In this document: piece by piece, positions 56,380 to 64,000 of the stretch
How the letters are laid out: the number at the start of each line of letters is the position of its first letter
How positions within the stretch are numbered: position 1 is the stretch's first letter
Assembly (NCBI RefSeq): GCF_036408795.1
Contig: NZ_JAZGJP010000002.1
Span: 62,001 to 126,000, forward strand
DNA: 64,000 bases
From: Olsenella_L kribbiana
GTDB taxonomy: Bacteria; Actinomycetota; Coriobacteriia; Coriobacteriales; Atopobiaceae
Direction: 5' to 3'
Notes under the pieces: model-generated
Databases searched by the model: none
Seen by the model: the letters and a program-made list of their open reading frames with translations, nothing else
Told to the model about the DNA's origin: nothing
Made by a program: the position numbers and the translations under genes

Positions 56380-57933
56380 GTGTCAAAGATAGGTAAGAAG
56401 CGCAAGATAAACTTCTGGACAAGGCTCGGTTTCGGTATGGGAGGCATGGCCAACTCTGGTGCTTTGACCTTCACGCACAGCTACATGGTCATGTTCCTGT
56501 CCACGCAGTGCGGCCTGTCTGCAACGGAAGCAGCACTCATTGCTTCTGCGGCCATCTACATCAATGCCTTCCTCTGCCCGATCATGGGATTTGTGGCAGA
56601 CAACTTCTATGCCACGAAGGTCGGCCGCAAGTTCGGACGCAGGCGCTTCTGGATCCTGCTTGCCATTCCTATGATGCTTGCTGAGCCGTTCATCTTCCTC
56701 GTCACGCCGTTCGGCTTCGGCTACTACTTCGTGCTCTACATGATCTACAACATCGCCTACGCCTTCGTGACGACGAACCTCGTGCCGCTCACGATCGAGA
56801 TGACGGACGACTACAAGGAGCGCAGCCTCCTTACCGGCTATAAGCACATCTTCGGCAATGTCTCCGGCTTCGTTATGGCTCTTCTCGTCGGCATCGGCTT
56901 TGGCTTCTTCGGCGAGGACAATGCATCGTCCTACTTCATCATCGCTACGACGAACTCCCTCATCATGGTCGCCTCCCTCATCGCCGTCTACTGCTCCACG
57001 TGGGAGCGCTCGCCTGAGGAAGTTGCCCAGGAGAAGATCGACAATGCCTGGGAAGCCATCAAGAAGCTCTTCATCGATGTCTTCTCCACGTTCCGCAACC
57101 GTTCGTTCCGCCGTGTTCTTTCTGTCTATCTGACCATGAAGTTCGCAGCAGCCTGCTGGTCTGCCTGCCTCTCCTTCTTCATCGTCTACTCTCTCGGCAT
57201 CGCAAAGTCCTACGAGTCCGTGATGGAGATGCCGGGCAAGATCGTCGCAATCGTCTGCACGGCTGTCTGGGTTGCCTGGATGGCAAAGAAGGGCTTCCAC
57301 ACGCCTTGGTACGTGTCCACGATCGGCGCTGCCGCCTGCATCATTGCCTTCAACTTCTTTGCCTTTGGCCGCATCAACGGCGCGTTCGATGTCACGACCG
57401 CTATGATTGCCTACCCGATCATCTTCGCAATCTGGAAGTTCTTCTACGTCGGATTCCAGTATCTGCCTGATGTGCCTATGAACTATGTCCCTGATGTCGA
57501 TGAGCTCATCACGCTCCGCCGCCGTGAGGGTGTCTACTCTGCAGCACAGCAGTTCGTCCAGCAGATTGCTTCCGCTCTTGCTGCAACGCTCTGGTCTGTC
57601 GCCCTTGCCATGTCCGGATTCATCTCCTCGACCGGCAACAGCGCCCAGGTCCAGCAGCCTGCTTCCGTGCCTATCACTATCTGCACCTACATGCTCATCG
57701 GCTGCGCCGGCTTCTTCATCCTTTCCTGCATCCTCGGCTCCCGTATCCACGTCGACAAGACCGAGTGCGACATGCTCTGCGCTGAGGTCAAGCGTGTCCG
57801 TGAGGGCGGCAAGATGGAGGATGTCAAGCCTGAGGTCAAGAAGGTCTGCGAGGATCTCTCCGGCTTCCCGTATGAGAAGTGCTTCGCCCACAACAACGTC
57901 GGCTACCAGGAAGACATCAAGGCAGCTGACTAG
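56380..57933 (+). CDS. GPH-type MFS symporter, probable uronide/oligogalacturonide importer
   Basis: The 517-residue membrane protein has about 12 hydrophobic segments. It shows features of the glycoside-pentoside-hexuronide:cation symporter family: a conserved N-terminal RLGFGMGGMANSG, GFVADNFYATKVGRKFGRRRFWIL in loop 2-3, and RSLLTGYKHIFGNVSGF. The long hydrophilic C-terminus (about 60 residues) is unusual. It heads the operon with pectin esterases and GH105, so its substrate is likely a galacturonate oligomer or its unsaturated form. The start is GTG at 56380 behind GAGAGGAG. Confidence 0.88.
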   Translation: MSKIGKKRKINFWTRLGFGMGGMANSGALTFTHSYMVMFLSTQCGLSATEAALIASAAIYINAFLCPIMGFVADNFYATKVGRKFGRRRFWILLAIPMMLAEPFIFLVTPFGFGYYFVLYMIYNIAYAFVTTNLVPLTIEMTDDYKERSLLTGYKHIFGNVSGFVMALLVGIGFGFFGEDNASSYFIIATTNSLIMVASLIAVYCSTWERSPEEVAQEKIDNAWEAIKKLFIDVFSTFRNRSFRRVLSVYLTMKFAAACWSACLSFFIVYSLGIAKSYESVMEMPGKIVAIVCTAVWVAWMAKKGFHTPWYVSTIGAAACIIAFNFFAFGRINGAFDVTTAMIAYPIIFAIWKFFYVGFQYLPDVPMNYVPDVDELITLRRREGVYSAAQQFVQQIASALAATLWSVALAMSGFISSTGNSAQVQQPASVPITICTYMLIGCAGFFILSCILGSRIHVDKTECDMLCAEVKRVREGGKMEDVKPEVKKVCEDLSGFPYEKCFAHNNVGYQEDIKAAD

Positions 57934-58026
57934 GGTCTCAAGAGCATCTTTGAGCTTGTGGGATCCACACCGCGCGCCATGAGCCCCAGAGCTCATGGCG
58001 CGCTTCTTTCAGAGGAGGGATATGCG

Positions 58027-60168
58027 ATGGAGGCAAGAGTCGCAGAGGTTGCTGCCGACGGCACTGGTGCGTACTCCCGCATCCAGGATGCACTCGATGC
58101 ACTGGGTGAGCTTGCACCTGATGAGACACAGGAGTGCATCATCCATATAGCCCCTGGCACCTACGAGGAGACGGTCGAGATCCGCCGTCCCCATGTGACG
58201 CTTCTGGGCGAGTGTGCAGACCAGGTCAAGATCAGGGGCACCCATGGCGCCTTCGAGGAGATGCCGGATGGCACCAAGAGGGGAACCTTTCGTACCTATG
58301 TCGTCTTCGTGGATGCTCCTGATTGCCGCCTCGAGAACCTGACGATCGAGAATGCGGCAGGGGATGGACGTGAGGTCGGCCAGGCGCTTGCGTTCTATGC
58401 AGACGGCGACCGCCTCGTCGTGGATTCCTGCCGCCTTCTGGGACATCAGGACACCGTCTTCCTGGGACCTCTTCCTCCGACCGAGGTGAAGCCCGGCGGC
58501 TTCCGTGGCCCCAAGGAGCACGCACCGAGGATGCCGACGAGGCAGTATTGGCGCCGCTGCTACATCGAGGGCGATGTCGACTTCATCTTCGGCGGTGCCA
58601 CAGCCTTCTTCGAGAGCTGCGAGCTCCATTCGCTCAGCCGCGATATGGACGTGAATGGCTACGTGACGGCAGCCTCGACGCCTGAAGAGATGCCCTATGG
58701 CTTCGTCTTCCATGGGTGCTCGTTCACAGGGGAGTGCGCTGAGAAAACGGTCTATCTCGGCCGCCCCTGGCGCGAATATGCCAAGACGGCGCTTGTCGAC
58801 TGCTGGCTCGGTCCCCATATCAGACGTGATGGCTTCTGGGACTGGAACAAGGAAAAGGCACGGGAGTGCGCAGAGTATAGGGGAGCGCTCCTTTCGGGAC
58901 CTGGGGCCACAACCGATGAATGGGTGCCCTTTGCCTCGACCATCCAGGAAGATCAGCTCGTCAGGTATAGCCGCGAGAAGGTGCTGGCAGGAGAAGACGG
59001 GTGGGACCCTGAAGGCGGCGGCATAGCAGACACCGAGACCTCGAAGCTCTCGGAAAATGGCAGGACCGTCCATACGGATACGTACTGCGCAGACGACGAA
59101 GCATTCGCGAAGCGCTTCGACCGCGAGGCACGGCAGTGCAGGTTTGTAGGCCAGACGGCGGAGGACTTCCTCGCCTGGCAAAAGGTCGCCAGGCAGAAGC
59201 TCGCGGAGGCCCTCAAGCTCAATGCTATCGAGAAGGTGGAGCCTCGTGCCCGTCTTGTCGGGACCGCATCGGTGCCGGGCCATATCGAGCGCAGGAAGTA
59301 TCTCCTCGAGGTCGAGCCTGATGTCTGGATGCCTGTCTATGTGCTGATGCCGGATGCGCCTTTGCGTGACGAGGAGGGACGCAGCTACACGTTCATCTGT
59401 CCGCATGGACACCAGGGGGCAGGAGCGGCGAGCGTCGCTGGCATCCTGGGCGTCCCTGCAGTCGATGAGGCGATTCGCCGCTTCAATTACGACTATGGCC
59501 TCCGCTTGGCCAGGCACGGCTATGTGGCCATCTGCCCTGAGGCAAGAGGCTGGGGAGAGCGCAGGAGCTGGAAGGGCCAGGGAGATACGGTTGACGCCTA
59601 TGTGCGTGGCACCTGCTTGAACGAAGCACGGATGGCAGAGCCTTTAGGTCTCACGCTGCTGGGCCTTCTGGTATCCGATCTTCAGCGCCTCATCGACTGG
59701 ATAGAGGCAGAGCCTGAGCTTTCGGCCAAGCATCTGGGATGCGTCGGCTTCTCCGGCGGCGGCATGCAGACGCTCTATCTTGCGGCTTTGGATGAGCGCG
59801 TGAAGTGTGCCTTCATCTCGGGCTACCTCTACGGCGTGAAGGATGCGCTCCTGCATCTCAATGGCAACTGCTCCTGCAACTATGTGCCGGACCTCTGGAA
59901 GCTCTTCGATATGGGAGATGTCGCCTCGCTCATTGCGGCGCGTCCGCTCCTTGTCCAGAGCGCAGACCATGACCACCTGATGGGGCCAAGGGGCCTTGCC
60001 AATGTCTTCGAGCAGACCGATATCGTGTGGCGTGCCTATGAGCTTCTGGGGAAGGAAGACCGCTTCAAGCACGAGGTGATACCAGGTGAGCACCATCTCG
60101 GCGTCCTCAGCTTTGCGGATGATATCGCATGGCTTCTCGCTGCCAGCACGGAAAGGAATGATGGCTGA
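58027..60168 (+). CDS. Fusion of pectin methylesterase (CE8) and alpha/beta-hydrolase esterase
   Basis: The 713-residue protein joins two enzymes. Residues ~1-315 are a pectinesterase beta-helix with GHQDT (139-143, Asp142), DFIFG (185-189, Asp185) and LGRPW (244-248, Arg246), the complete CE8 active site. Residues ~380-713 are an alpha/beta hydrolase related to acetyl-xylan/dienelactone-type esterases, with nucleophile GFSGGG (574-579, Ser576), likely acid Asp647 or Asp649, and His689/His690. It would remove methyl and probably acetyl groups from pectic oligomers. No signal peptide is present, so it should act in the cytoplasm. GAGGAGGG precedes the ATG at 58027. Confidence 0.9.
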   Translation: MEARVAEVAADGTGAYSRIQDALDALGELAPDETQECIIHIAPGTYEETVEIRRPHVTLLGECADQVKIRGTHGAFEEMPDGTKRGTFRTYVVFVDAPDCRLENLTIENAAGDGREVGQALAFYADGDRLVVDSCRLLGHQDTVFLGPLPPTEVKPGGFRGPKEHAPRMPTRQYWRRCYIEGDVDFIFGGATAFFESCELHSLSRDMDVNGYVTAASTPEEMPYGFVFHGCSFTGECAEKTVYLGRPWREYAKTALVDCWLGPHIRRDGFWDWNKEKARECAEYRGALLSGPGATTDEWVPFASTIQEDQLVRYSREKVLAGEDGWDPEGGGIADTETSKLSENGRTVHTDTYCADDEAFAKRFDREARQCRFVGQTAEDFLAWQKVARQKLAEALKLNAIEKVEPRARLVGTASVPGHIERRKYLLEVEPDVWMPVYVLMPDAPLRDEEGRSYTFICPHGHQGAGAASVAGILGVPAVDEAIRRFNYDYGLRLARHGYVAICPEARGWGERRSWKGQGDTVDAYVRGTCLNEARMAEPLGLTLLGLLVSDLQRLIDWIEAEPELSAKHLGCVGFSGGGMQTLYLAALDERVKCAFISGYLYGVKDALLHLNGNCSCNYVPDLWKLFDMGDVASLIAARPLLVQSADHDHLMGPRGLANVFEQTDIVWRAYELLGKEDRFKHEVIPGEHHLGVLSFADDIAWLLAASTERNDG

Positions 60169-60827
60169 TGAGCCTTGAAGGAAAGACGATCGCCTGCTTC
60201 GGCGATTCCACGACCTGGGGAGACAACGGAACGGGGAAGGGCGGTCCTGCCATCTCCTGGACCTCGCATATGGCAGAGCTCACGGGCGCTGCCAAGGTCC
60301 TGAACTTCGGCGTCAAGGGCTCCCGCATCGCCGTCAAGGCCGACCGCGATGACTCGTTTGTCGAGCGCTTTGGTGAGTATGACATGGCATCAGATGTGAT
60401 CTGTCTTTTCGGCGGCGTCAACGACTTCTGCCGCAATGTGCCGGTGGGTGCGCCGGAAGACAAAGATGTCCATACGTTCTATGGGGCGCTCACCTGGCTT
60501 GTGGAGCAGATTGCAGAGAAGTACCCTGAGTCCATCCTTGTCGGCATGACCCCGTGCAAGACGGCAGGCGTTCCCAGGAAGGGCCTTCCTGCCTACAACG
60601 CGGCAAACGATCTGGGGTTCGTGGAAGAGGACTACGCGGATGCCTTCCTCGATGTGATGCACCGCTTCGGCGTACCCACGATCGACCTCTTCCGTGAGAG
60701 CACGATCTCGCCGCTTCTGCCAGCTCATCGGGAGCGCTACATGCCGGATGGCCTGCACTACTCGCCTGCAGGATATGAGCGCCTTGCCAGAAGGATTGCA
60801 GCAGGACTTGCCGCTATCGTCGGATAG
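60168..60827 (+). CDS. SGNH/GDSL-family esterase (candidate pectin/rhamnogalacturonan acetylesterase)
   Basis: The 219-residue protein has the SGNH blocks: FGDSTTWG (block I, Ser14), a Gly near FGVKGSR (block II), GGVNDF (block III Asn) and DGLHYSPAGY (block V, Asp and His). Its start overlaps the stop of the esterase fusion by one base (TGATG). The context suggests deacetylation of pectic sugars, as in CE12-type enzymes, but this is inferred from neighbours. No signal peptide is seen. Confidence 0.88.
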   Translation: MSLEGKTIACFGDSTTWGDNGTGKGGPAISWTSHMAELTGAAKVLNFGVKGSRIAVKADRDDSFVERFGEYDMASDVICLFGGVNDFCRNVPVGAPEDKDVHTFYGALTWLVEQIAEKYPESILVGMTPCKTAGVPRKGLPAYNAANDLGFVEEDYADAFLDVMHRFGVPTIDLFRESTISPLLPAHRERYMPDGLHYSPAGYERLARRIAAGLAAIVG

Positions 60828-60869
60828 GATACTTGTGCCGGCCAGATGCCGGCAGTGAAGGAGGGGACA

Positions 60870-62105
60870 ATGGCCTCAAATGCCATTCTCGACCGCTACA
60901 TCCAGCAGCTCATGGAGACCTCGACGCCCGAGGCGCCGGCCTGGAACATCGAGAAGATCCGTGCCGGGAAGAAGAACACCTGGAACTACATCGATGGCTG
61001 CATGATCAAGGCCCTGATTGAGCTCTACGGCATCACGAAGGATGAGGGATACCTCGACTTCGCCGATGCCTTCATCGACCACTTCGTCGACGAGGAAGGC
61101 CACATCGAGGGCTACCGTCCCGAGGACTACAACCTCGACAACGTGAATGCCGGAAAGACGCTCTACAGGCTCTATGAGATCTTCGGCAAGCACAAGTACC
61201 GTCTTGCAATGGACACGATCTATGGGCAGCTCGAGCATCAGCCGCGCACCCGCGAGGGCAACTTCTGGCACAAGGCCATCTATCCGAACCAGGTCTGGCT
61301 CGACGGCATGTACATGGCGCAGCCGTTCTACATGCAGTACGAGCTTGCCTTCCATGACAGGCGGGCGTGCTCTGACTCCTTCCACCAGTTCGAGACCGTG
61401 CACAAGATCATGAGGAACCCGCTCAACGGCCTCTATTTCCATGCCTATGATGCCTCGAGGAAGCAGTTCTGGTGCGACCCGGTGACCGGCCTCTCCTCGA
61501 GCTTCTGGCTCCGTGCCGAGGGCTGGTTCGCAATGGCGGTCATCGATACCTGGGAGCTCATGCCGCCTTCGATGTCGGGGGAGAAGGATGCTCTGCGCCA
61601 GATGTTCCAGGAGCTCGTCGATGCGATGCTGCCGTATCAGGACAAGGAGACGGGCATGTGGCATCAGGTCATCAACCTGCCGAACATTGCCCCGAACTAC
61701 CTCGAGGAGTCCGGCTCTGCCATCTTCGCGAACGCAATCATGAAGGGCGTGCGCTTGGGCGTCCTCGATTCTTCCTACTATCCGAAGGGCCGTGCTGCCT
61801 TTGACGGCATCTGCCGCACCTGCCTCTCCGAGGAGGATGGCAAGCTTGCCTTGAAGAACATCTGCCTCGTTGCAGGCCTCGGCAACAAGACGCACCGCGA
61901 GGGCACATTCGACTACTACATGAGGGAGCCCATCGTCGAAAACGATGCAAAGGGCGTGGCTCCCTTGATTCTGGCCTACATCGAGACCATGCAGCATGAT
62001 GCACTGAAGGGAGCGGCAGACCCTGCTTCTCCCTGCGGCACCTGTTCGCTCGACGACCCCTTCGACGGCTATACGCCAGGCATCAACGGAAAGAAGGAGT
62101 CATGA
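60870..62105 (+). CDS. GH105 unsaturated rhamnogalacturonyl/galacturonyl hydrolase
   Basis: The 411-residue (alpha/alpha)6-barrel protein has the GH105 features. NLDNVNAGKTLYRLYE (about 88-103) carries the first active-site Asp (Asp90). YPNQVWLDGMYMAQPFYMQYE (about 138-158) carries the catalytic Asp145, matching Asp143 of YteR. GWFAMAVIDTWELMP also matches. Family members hydrate and split delta-4,5-unsaturated uronyl residues from the non-reducing end of oligomers made by pectate lyases. AAGGAGGGG precedes the ATG at 60870; the upstream ATG at 60846 has no ribosome site. Confidence 0.93.
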   Translation: MASNAILDRYIQQLMETSTPEAPAWNIEKIRAGKKNTWNYIDGCMIKALIELYGITKDEGYLDFADAFIDHFVDEEGHIEGYRPEDYNLDNVNAGKTLYRLYEIFGKHKYRLAMDTIYGQLEHQPRTREGNFWHKAIYPNQVWLDGMYMAQPFYMQYELAFHDRRACSDSFHQFETVHKIMRNPLNGLYFHAYDASRKQFWCDPVTGLSSSFWLRAEGWFAMAVIDTWELMPPSMSGEKDALRQMFQELVDAMLPYQDKETGMWHQVINLPNIAPNYLEESGSAIFANAIMKGVRLGVLDSSYYPKGRAAFDGICRTCLSEEDGKLALKNICLVAGLGNKTHREGTFDYYMREPIVENDAKGVAPLILAYIETMQHDALKGAADPASPCGTCSLDDPFDGYTPGINGKKES

Positions 62106-62989
62106 CGGGCAGGATTGTCCCTGGTGTGAGGCTCCACGATGTGGCGGGAGACACGCTCGAAGAGAAGGTCCAGAACGCAGCTGAGCTTGGCTTCAAGTGC
62201 GTCCACCTTGCCTCGAAGCTCCTCTGCAAGAGCTGGGATACCGATATCTTCGGGCTCACCGACGAGCGGGCCAAGCATCTCAAGGATCTCTTTGCAAAGG
62301 AAGGCCTGACGGTCACGGTCTTCGGCTGCTACAAGAACCTGCTCGAGCCCGATCTGGAGAAGCGCGAGGGGATCTTGAGGCAGTATGAAGCCTCAGGCCG
62401 CTTTGCCCGCGTGCTTGGCGCCTCTGTCGTCGGCACCGAATGCGGACGTCCCGATCCGAAGAACCAGATCACAGAGGCACGTACAACCGATGAGGCACTC
62501 CATGAGCTGGCACGTGAGGTCAAGCGTGCCGCAGCACTCGTCGAGGACGAAGGGTCGCGCCTTGCTATAGAGCCTGGCTGGAACGAGGCAGCCTCGACGC
62601 CTGAGCGTGCGCGCAAGGTGCTGGACGAGGCAGGAGATCCGGCTGTCTCTATCATCCTGGACCCCGTCTCGCTCCTGCATCCCACAATGCTCGAGGATGC
62701 TGCTGTCCAATCCGAGCGCGAGCTTGCGCTTCTGGGGGAGCGCATCTCTGTTCTCCATGCAAAGGACTTCCGCGTCATCGGGAACGAGGAGAAGGCAGGC
62801 TGGTGCGACGGGTCCGGAAGCAGGCTTGAATGCTATGGCGCTGGCGTTACGGGCAGCTTCGACTATGCTCCCTTCGTGCGCTGGGCCAAAGGCACCGGGC
62901 GAAGCATTCCCTGCATTGTCGAGAACGGAACGCCCGAGACGTTTGAGACATCTCTTGCCTATCTCGCGAGGCTGCAGGAGACGGCCTAA
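62102..62989 (+). CDS. Xylose-isomerase-like TIM-barrel sugar epimerase/isomerase
   Basis: The 295-residue protein has the AP-endonuclease-2/xylose isomerase-like fold. Its motifs are NAAELGFKCVHLASK, a glutamate-containing LAIEPGWNEAA (about 157-167), SIILDPVSLLHP (about 183-194), VLHAKDFRV (about 219-227) and IPCIVENGTPETF (about 272-284). Together these supply the Glu-Asp-His-Glu metal site of sugar-phosphate isomerases/epimerases. The gene overlaps GH105 by 4 nt (ATGA), so it probably processes the keto-uronate or a related product of that enzyme. The substrate cannot be fixed from sequence. Confidence 0.85.
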   Translation: MTGRIVPGVRLHDVAGDTLEEKVQNAAELGFKCVHLASKLLCKSWDTDIFGLTDERAKHLKDLFAKEGLTVTVFGCYKNLLEPDLEKREGILRQYEASGRFARVLGASVVGTECGRPDPKNQITEARTTDEALHELAREVKRAAALVEDEGSRLAIEPGWNEAASTPERARKVLDEAGDPAVSIILDPVSLLHPTMLEDAAVQSERELALLGERISVLHAKDFRVIGNEEKAGWCDGSGSRLECYGAGVTGSFDYAPFVRWAKGTGRSIPCIVENGTPETFETSLAYLARLQETA

Positions 62990-63020
62990 AGAGCCCGTTT
63001 CAGAGGTGCCAAAGAGCAGA

Positions 63021-63057
63021 AGGAGCTCTCTGCCAGAGTGTGTGGCAGAGAGCTCCT
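63021..63057. terminator. Bidirectional terminator after the pectin operon
   Basis: A perfect 15-bp stem AGGAGCTCTCTGCCA / TGGCAGAGAGCTCCT around a 7-nt loop lies between the epimerase gene and the converging gene fragment. Confidence 0.85.
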
Positions 63058-63083
63058 ATTCGTACGCAGCGGCTTTCCGAAGA

Positions 63084-63441
63084 CTATGCTGCGCCAGCTC
63101 CTGCAAGCGGCTTTGTGCTGAAGTTCGCGACGTAACCGAGCTCGTCCTTGTGGGAGTTGAAGAAGCGGAACATGTTCGAGAACATCTCATGGTTCTCCTG
63201 CTTCATCGCATTGAACATGATCTTCAAGGCGCCTTCCACGCCTTCGTCGCGGATCATGCCTTCCGGATCCATCACCGTCATGGCTCCCACCTTCTGCTCT
63301 GTCGCGAAGCCGTGCGACTCGATCCTGCTCTTCCGGCCATCGCTGGTGAGGGGCTCCACATTCACGTTGATGGCACGGCTGAGTCCTGCCCTGAGCTCCT
63401 TCTGCTCTGCTGTATCGTCGCAGCGGAAGCAGACATCCTGG
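63084..63441 (-). pseudogene. C-terminal fragment of an unidentified gene cut by the tnpB element
   Basis: From the end of the transposon (63442) the minus strand continues an open frame of about 118 residues to a TAG at 63084. It contains QDVCFRCDDTAEQKELRAG, INVNVEPLTSDGRKSRIESHGF and SHKDELGYVANFSTKPLAG. Codon choice is like that of real genes in the window, and a terminator lies just beyond. I do not recognise the family. The 5' part should lie beyond the other end of the element, outside the window. Confidence 0.6.
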
Positions 63442-63600
63442 TTGACACTCCCCACGGCTGAAGCTGGGGGATTCTCGCTTCGACGCAGATAGCCTTCCTC
63501 CGCCTTGCGGCGGAAGCTGGTCTTACGCCTGCTCCACGAGCGTTCGGGACGCTTTCGCGTCCCCGGTTCCCGCAAGCCCTGCGGTACCGTCTGCTTCATT
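63442..63600 (-). ncRNA. Predicted omega (reRNA) scaffold at the right end of the tnpB element
   Basis: Downstream of tnpB on the minus strand a GC hairpin (63494-63517, TTCCGCC-GCAA-GGCGGA) is followed by the right-end hairpin CCCC...GGGG (63449-63471), and the element ends at TCAA (63442). In IS200/IS605 elements this region is transcribed as the TnpB guide scaffold, with the flanking 16-20 nt (63422-63441) as guide. The 5' limit is not defined by sequence. Confidence 0.45.
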
Positions 63601-64000
63601 TAGAAGCCGCGCTCCTTCCCGCGCGATGTTCAAGGCCGCATTGAGATCGCGGTCGTGGCGGCACCCGCATGCGGGGCAGGTCCATGCCTCCACGCCCAGC
63701 ACGACCGCCTGATTGACCTGTCCGCAGGCAGAGCAGGTCTTGCTCGACGGGTAGAACCTGCTGACCTTCACGAACCTTCGCCCGTACCAGGAGCACTTGT
63801 ACTCCAGCTGGCGGGCCATCTCGGACATGGAGGCATCCGCGACGGACTTGGCCAGGCGGCGGTTCTTCTCCATCCCCCTGACGTTCAGGTCCTCGACGGC
63901 GATGGCTTGGCTCTCGCGCACCGCCTCGGTCGTGGCCTTGTGCAGGGCGTCTTTTCTCTGGCTGGCTATCTTTTCGTGTACGCGGGCGACCCTTGCGCGC
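63523..64000 (-). CDS. tnpB: TnpB-type RNA-guided nuclease (OrfB), C-terminal part
   Basis: The frame enters from the window edge (RARVARVHEKIASQRKDALHK) and ends with TAA at 63523. It shows the second RuvC motif AIAVEDLNVRGM (catalytic Glu). The zinc finger CSACGQVNQ...CPACGC (four cysteines) and the third RuvC motif DRDLNAALNI (catalytic Asp) follow, all intact. TnpB proteins cut DNA guided by an RNA from the element's right end and are the ancestors of Cas12. Helix-rich residues and the first RuvC motif lie outside the window. Confidence 0.92.
   Translation of the reverse strand, partial: RARVARVHEKIASQRKDALHKATTEAVRESQAIAVEDLNVRGMEKNRRLAKSVADASMSEMARQLEYKCSWYGRRFVKVSRFYPSSKTCSACGQVNQAVVLGVEAWTCPACGCRHDRDLNAALNIAREGARLLNEADGTAGLAGTGDAKASRTLVEQA

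Larger units (their letters stand above)
63442..64000 (-). mobile_element. IS200/IS605-family tnpB element, right part (continues past window)
   Basis: The segment contains tnpB and a right end with the family's imperfect hairpin (CCCACGGCTGAAGCTGGGGG, read on the plus strand) and terminal TCAA/TTGA. No terminal inverted repeats or target duplication are expected for this single-strand transposing group. Whether tnpA is present is unknown. Confidence 0.75.

Noticed and set aside
56383..57996. A 537-codon minus-strand frame opposite the MFS transporter
   Set aside because: It is rich in Asp, Glu, His and Arg as expected for the antisense of a membrane protein gene; no motif or start site.

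Overview
The window is high-GC DNA with short operons, frequent 4-nt start/stop overlaps and clear GGAGG-type ribosome binding sites. Several traits suggest a saccharolytic, probably gut-associated Coriobacteriia/Atopobiaceae (Olsenella-like) genome: a type III glutamine synthetase, a MurT/GatD-type pair for peptidoglycan amidation, mannose-family PTS permease genes, twin-arginine lipoprotein peptide-binding proteins, and a complete galacturonate pathway. The taxon is an inference from gene content and base composition. No rRNA or tRNA gene and no CRISPR array was seen.

Layout. 1-6.7 kb (mostly minus): murJ start, ybaK, uvrA, gatD-like, murT, yhcH-like. 6.8-10.6 kb (plus): Mrp-type ATPase and two flavoproteins. 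10.7-17.1 kb (minus): uvrB with a LexA-type box, a lytic transglycosylase, coaE, a zinc-ribbon membrane protein, an M42 aminopeptidase and pepT. 17.3-20.8 kb (plus): two tandem paralogous peptide-binding lipoprotein genes, the first decayed. 21.1-24.4 kb (plus): a MacA/MacB-type export operon. 24.5-30.4 kb (minus): oppABCDF. 30.7-35.6 kb (minus): rpsA, then a ROK regulator with PTS IIB-IIC-IID. 35.9-43.6 kb: HAD phosphatase, a copper-type HMA protein behind a CsoR-like operator, rnhA-polA, glnN with a terminator in its leader, and a small membrane protein.

43.7-47.4 kb is a mobile-element hotspot. An IS3-family remnant is interrupted by an IS21-family element (istA/istB, perfect 33-bp ends). 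The IS21 element contains a 10-N assembly gap flanked by a 633-bp near-identical duplication, so the local structure is not reliable.

47.9-63 kb (plus) holds a 3-hydroxyacyl-CoA dehydrogenase and then the most distinctive region, a pectin/galacturonate catabolic island. It contains uxaC-uxaB-uxaA-GH28, and then a sugar/uronide symporter, a pectin methylesterase fused to an alpha/beta-hydrolase esterase, an SGNH esterase, a GH105 unsaturated galacturonyl hydrolase and a TIM-barrel epimerase. None of the enzymes has a visible signal peptide. The arrangement therefore suggests import of decorated pectic oligomers followed by cytoplasmic de-esterification, hydrolysis and conversion through the UxaC/UxaB/UxaA route. 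The two operons share an exact 13-mer and CGTTCAC-type half sites in their promoters, which suggests one regulator; none is encoded here. The right edge holds an IS200/IS605-type tnpB whose right end cuts an unidentified gene.
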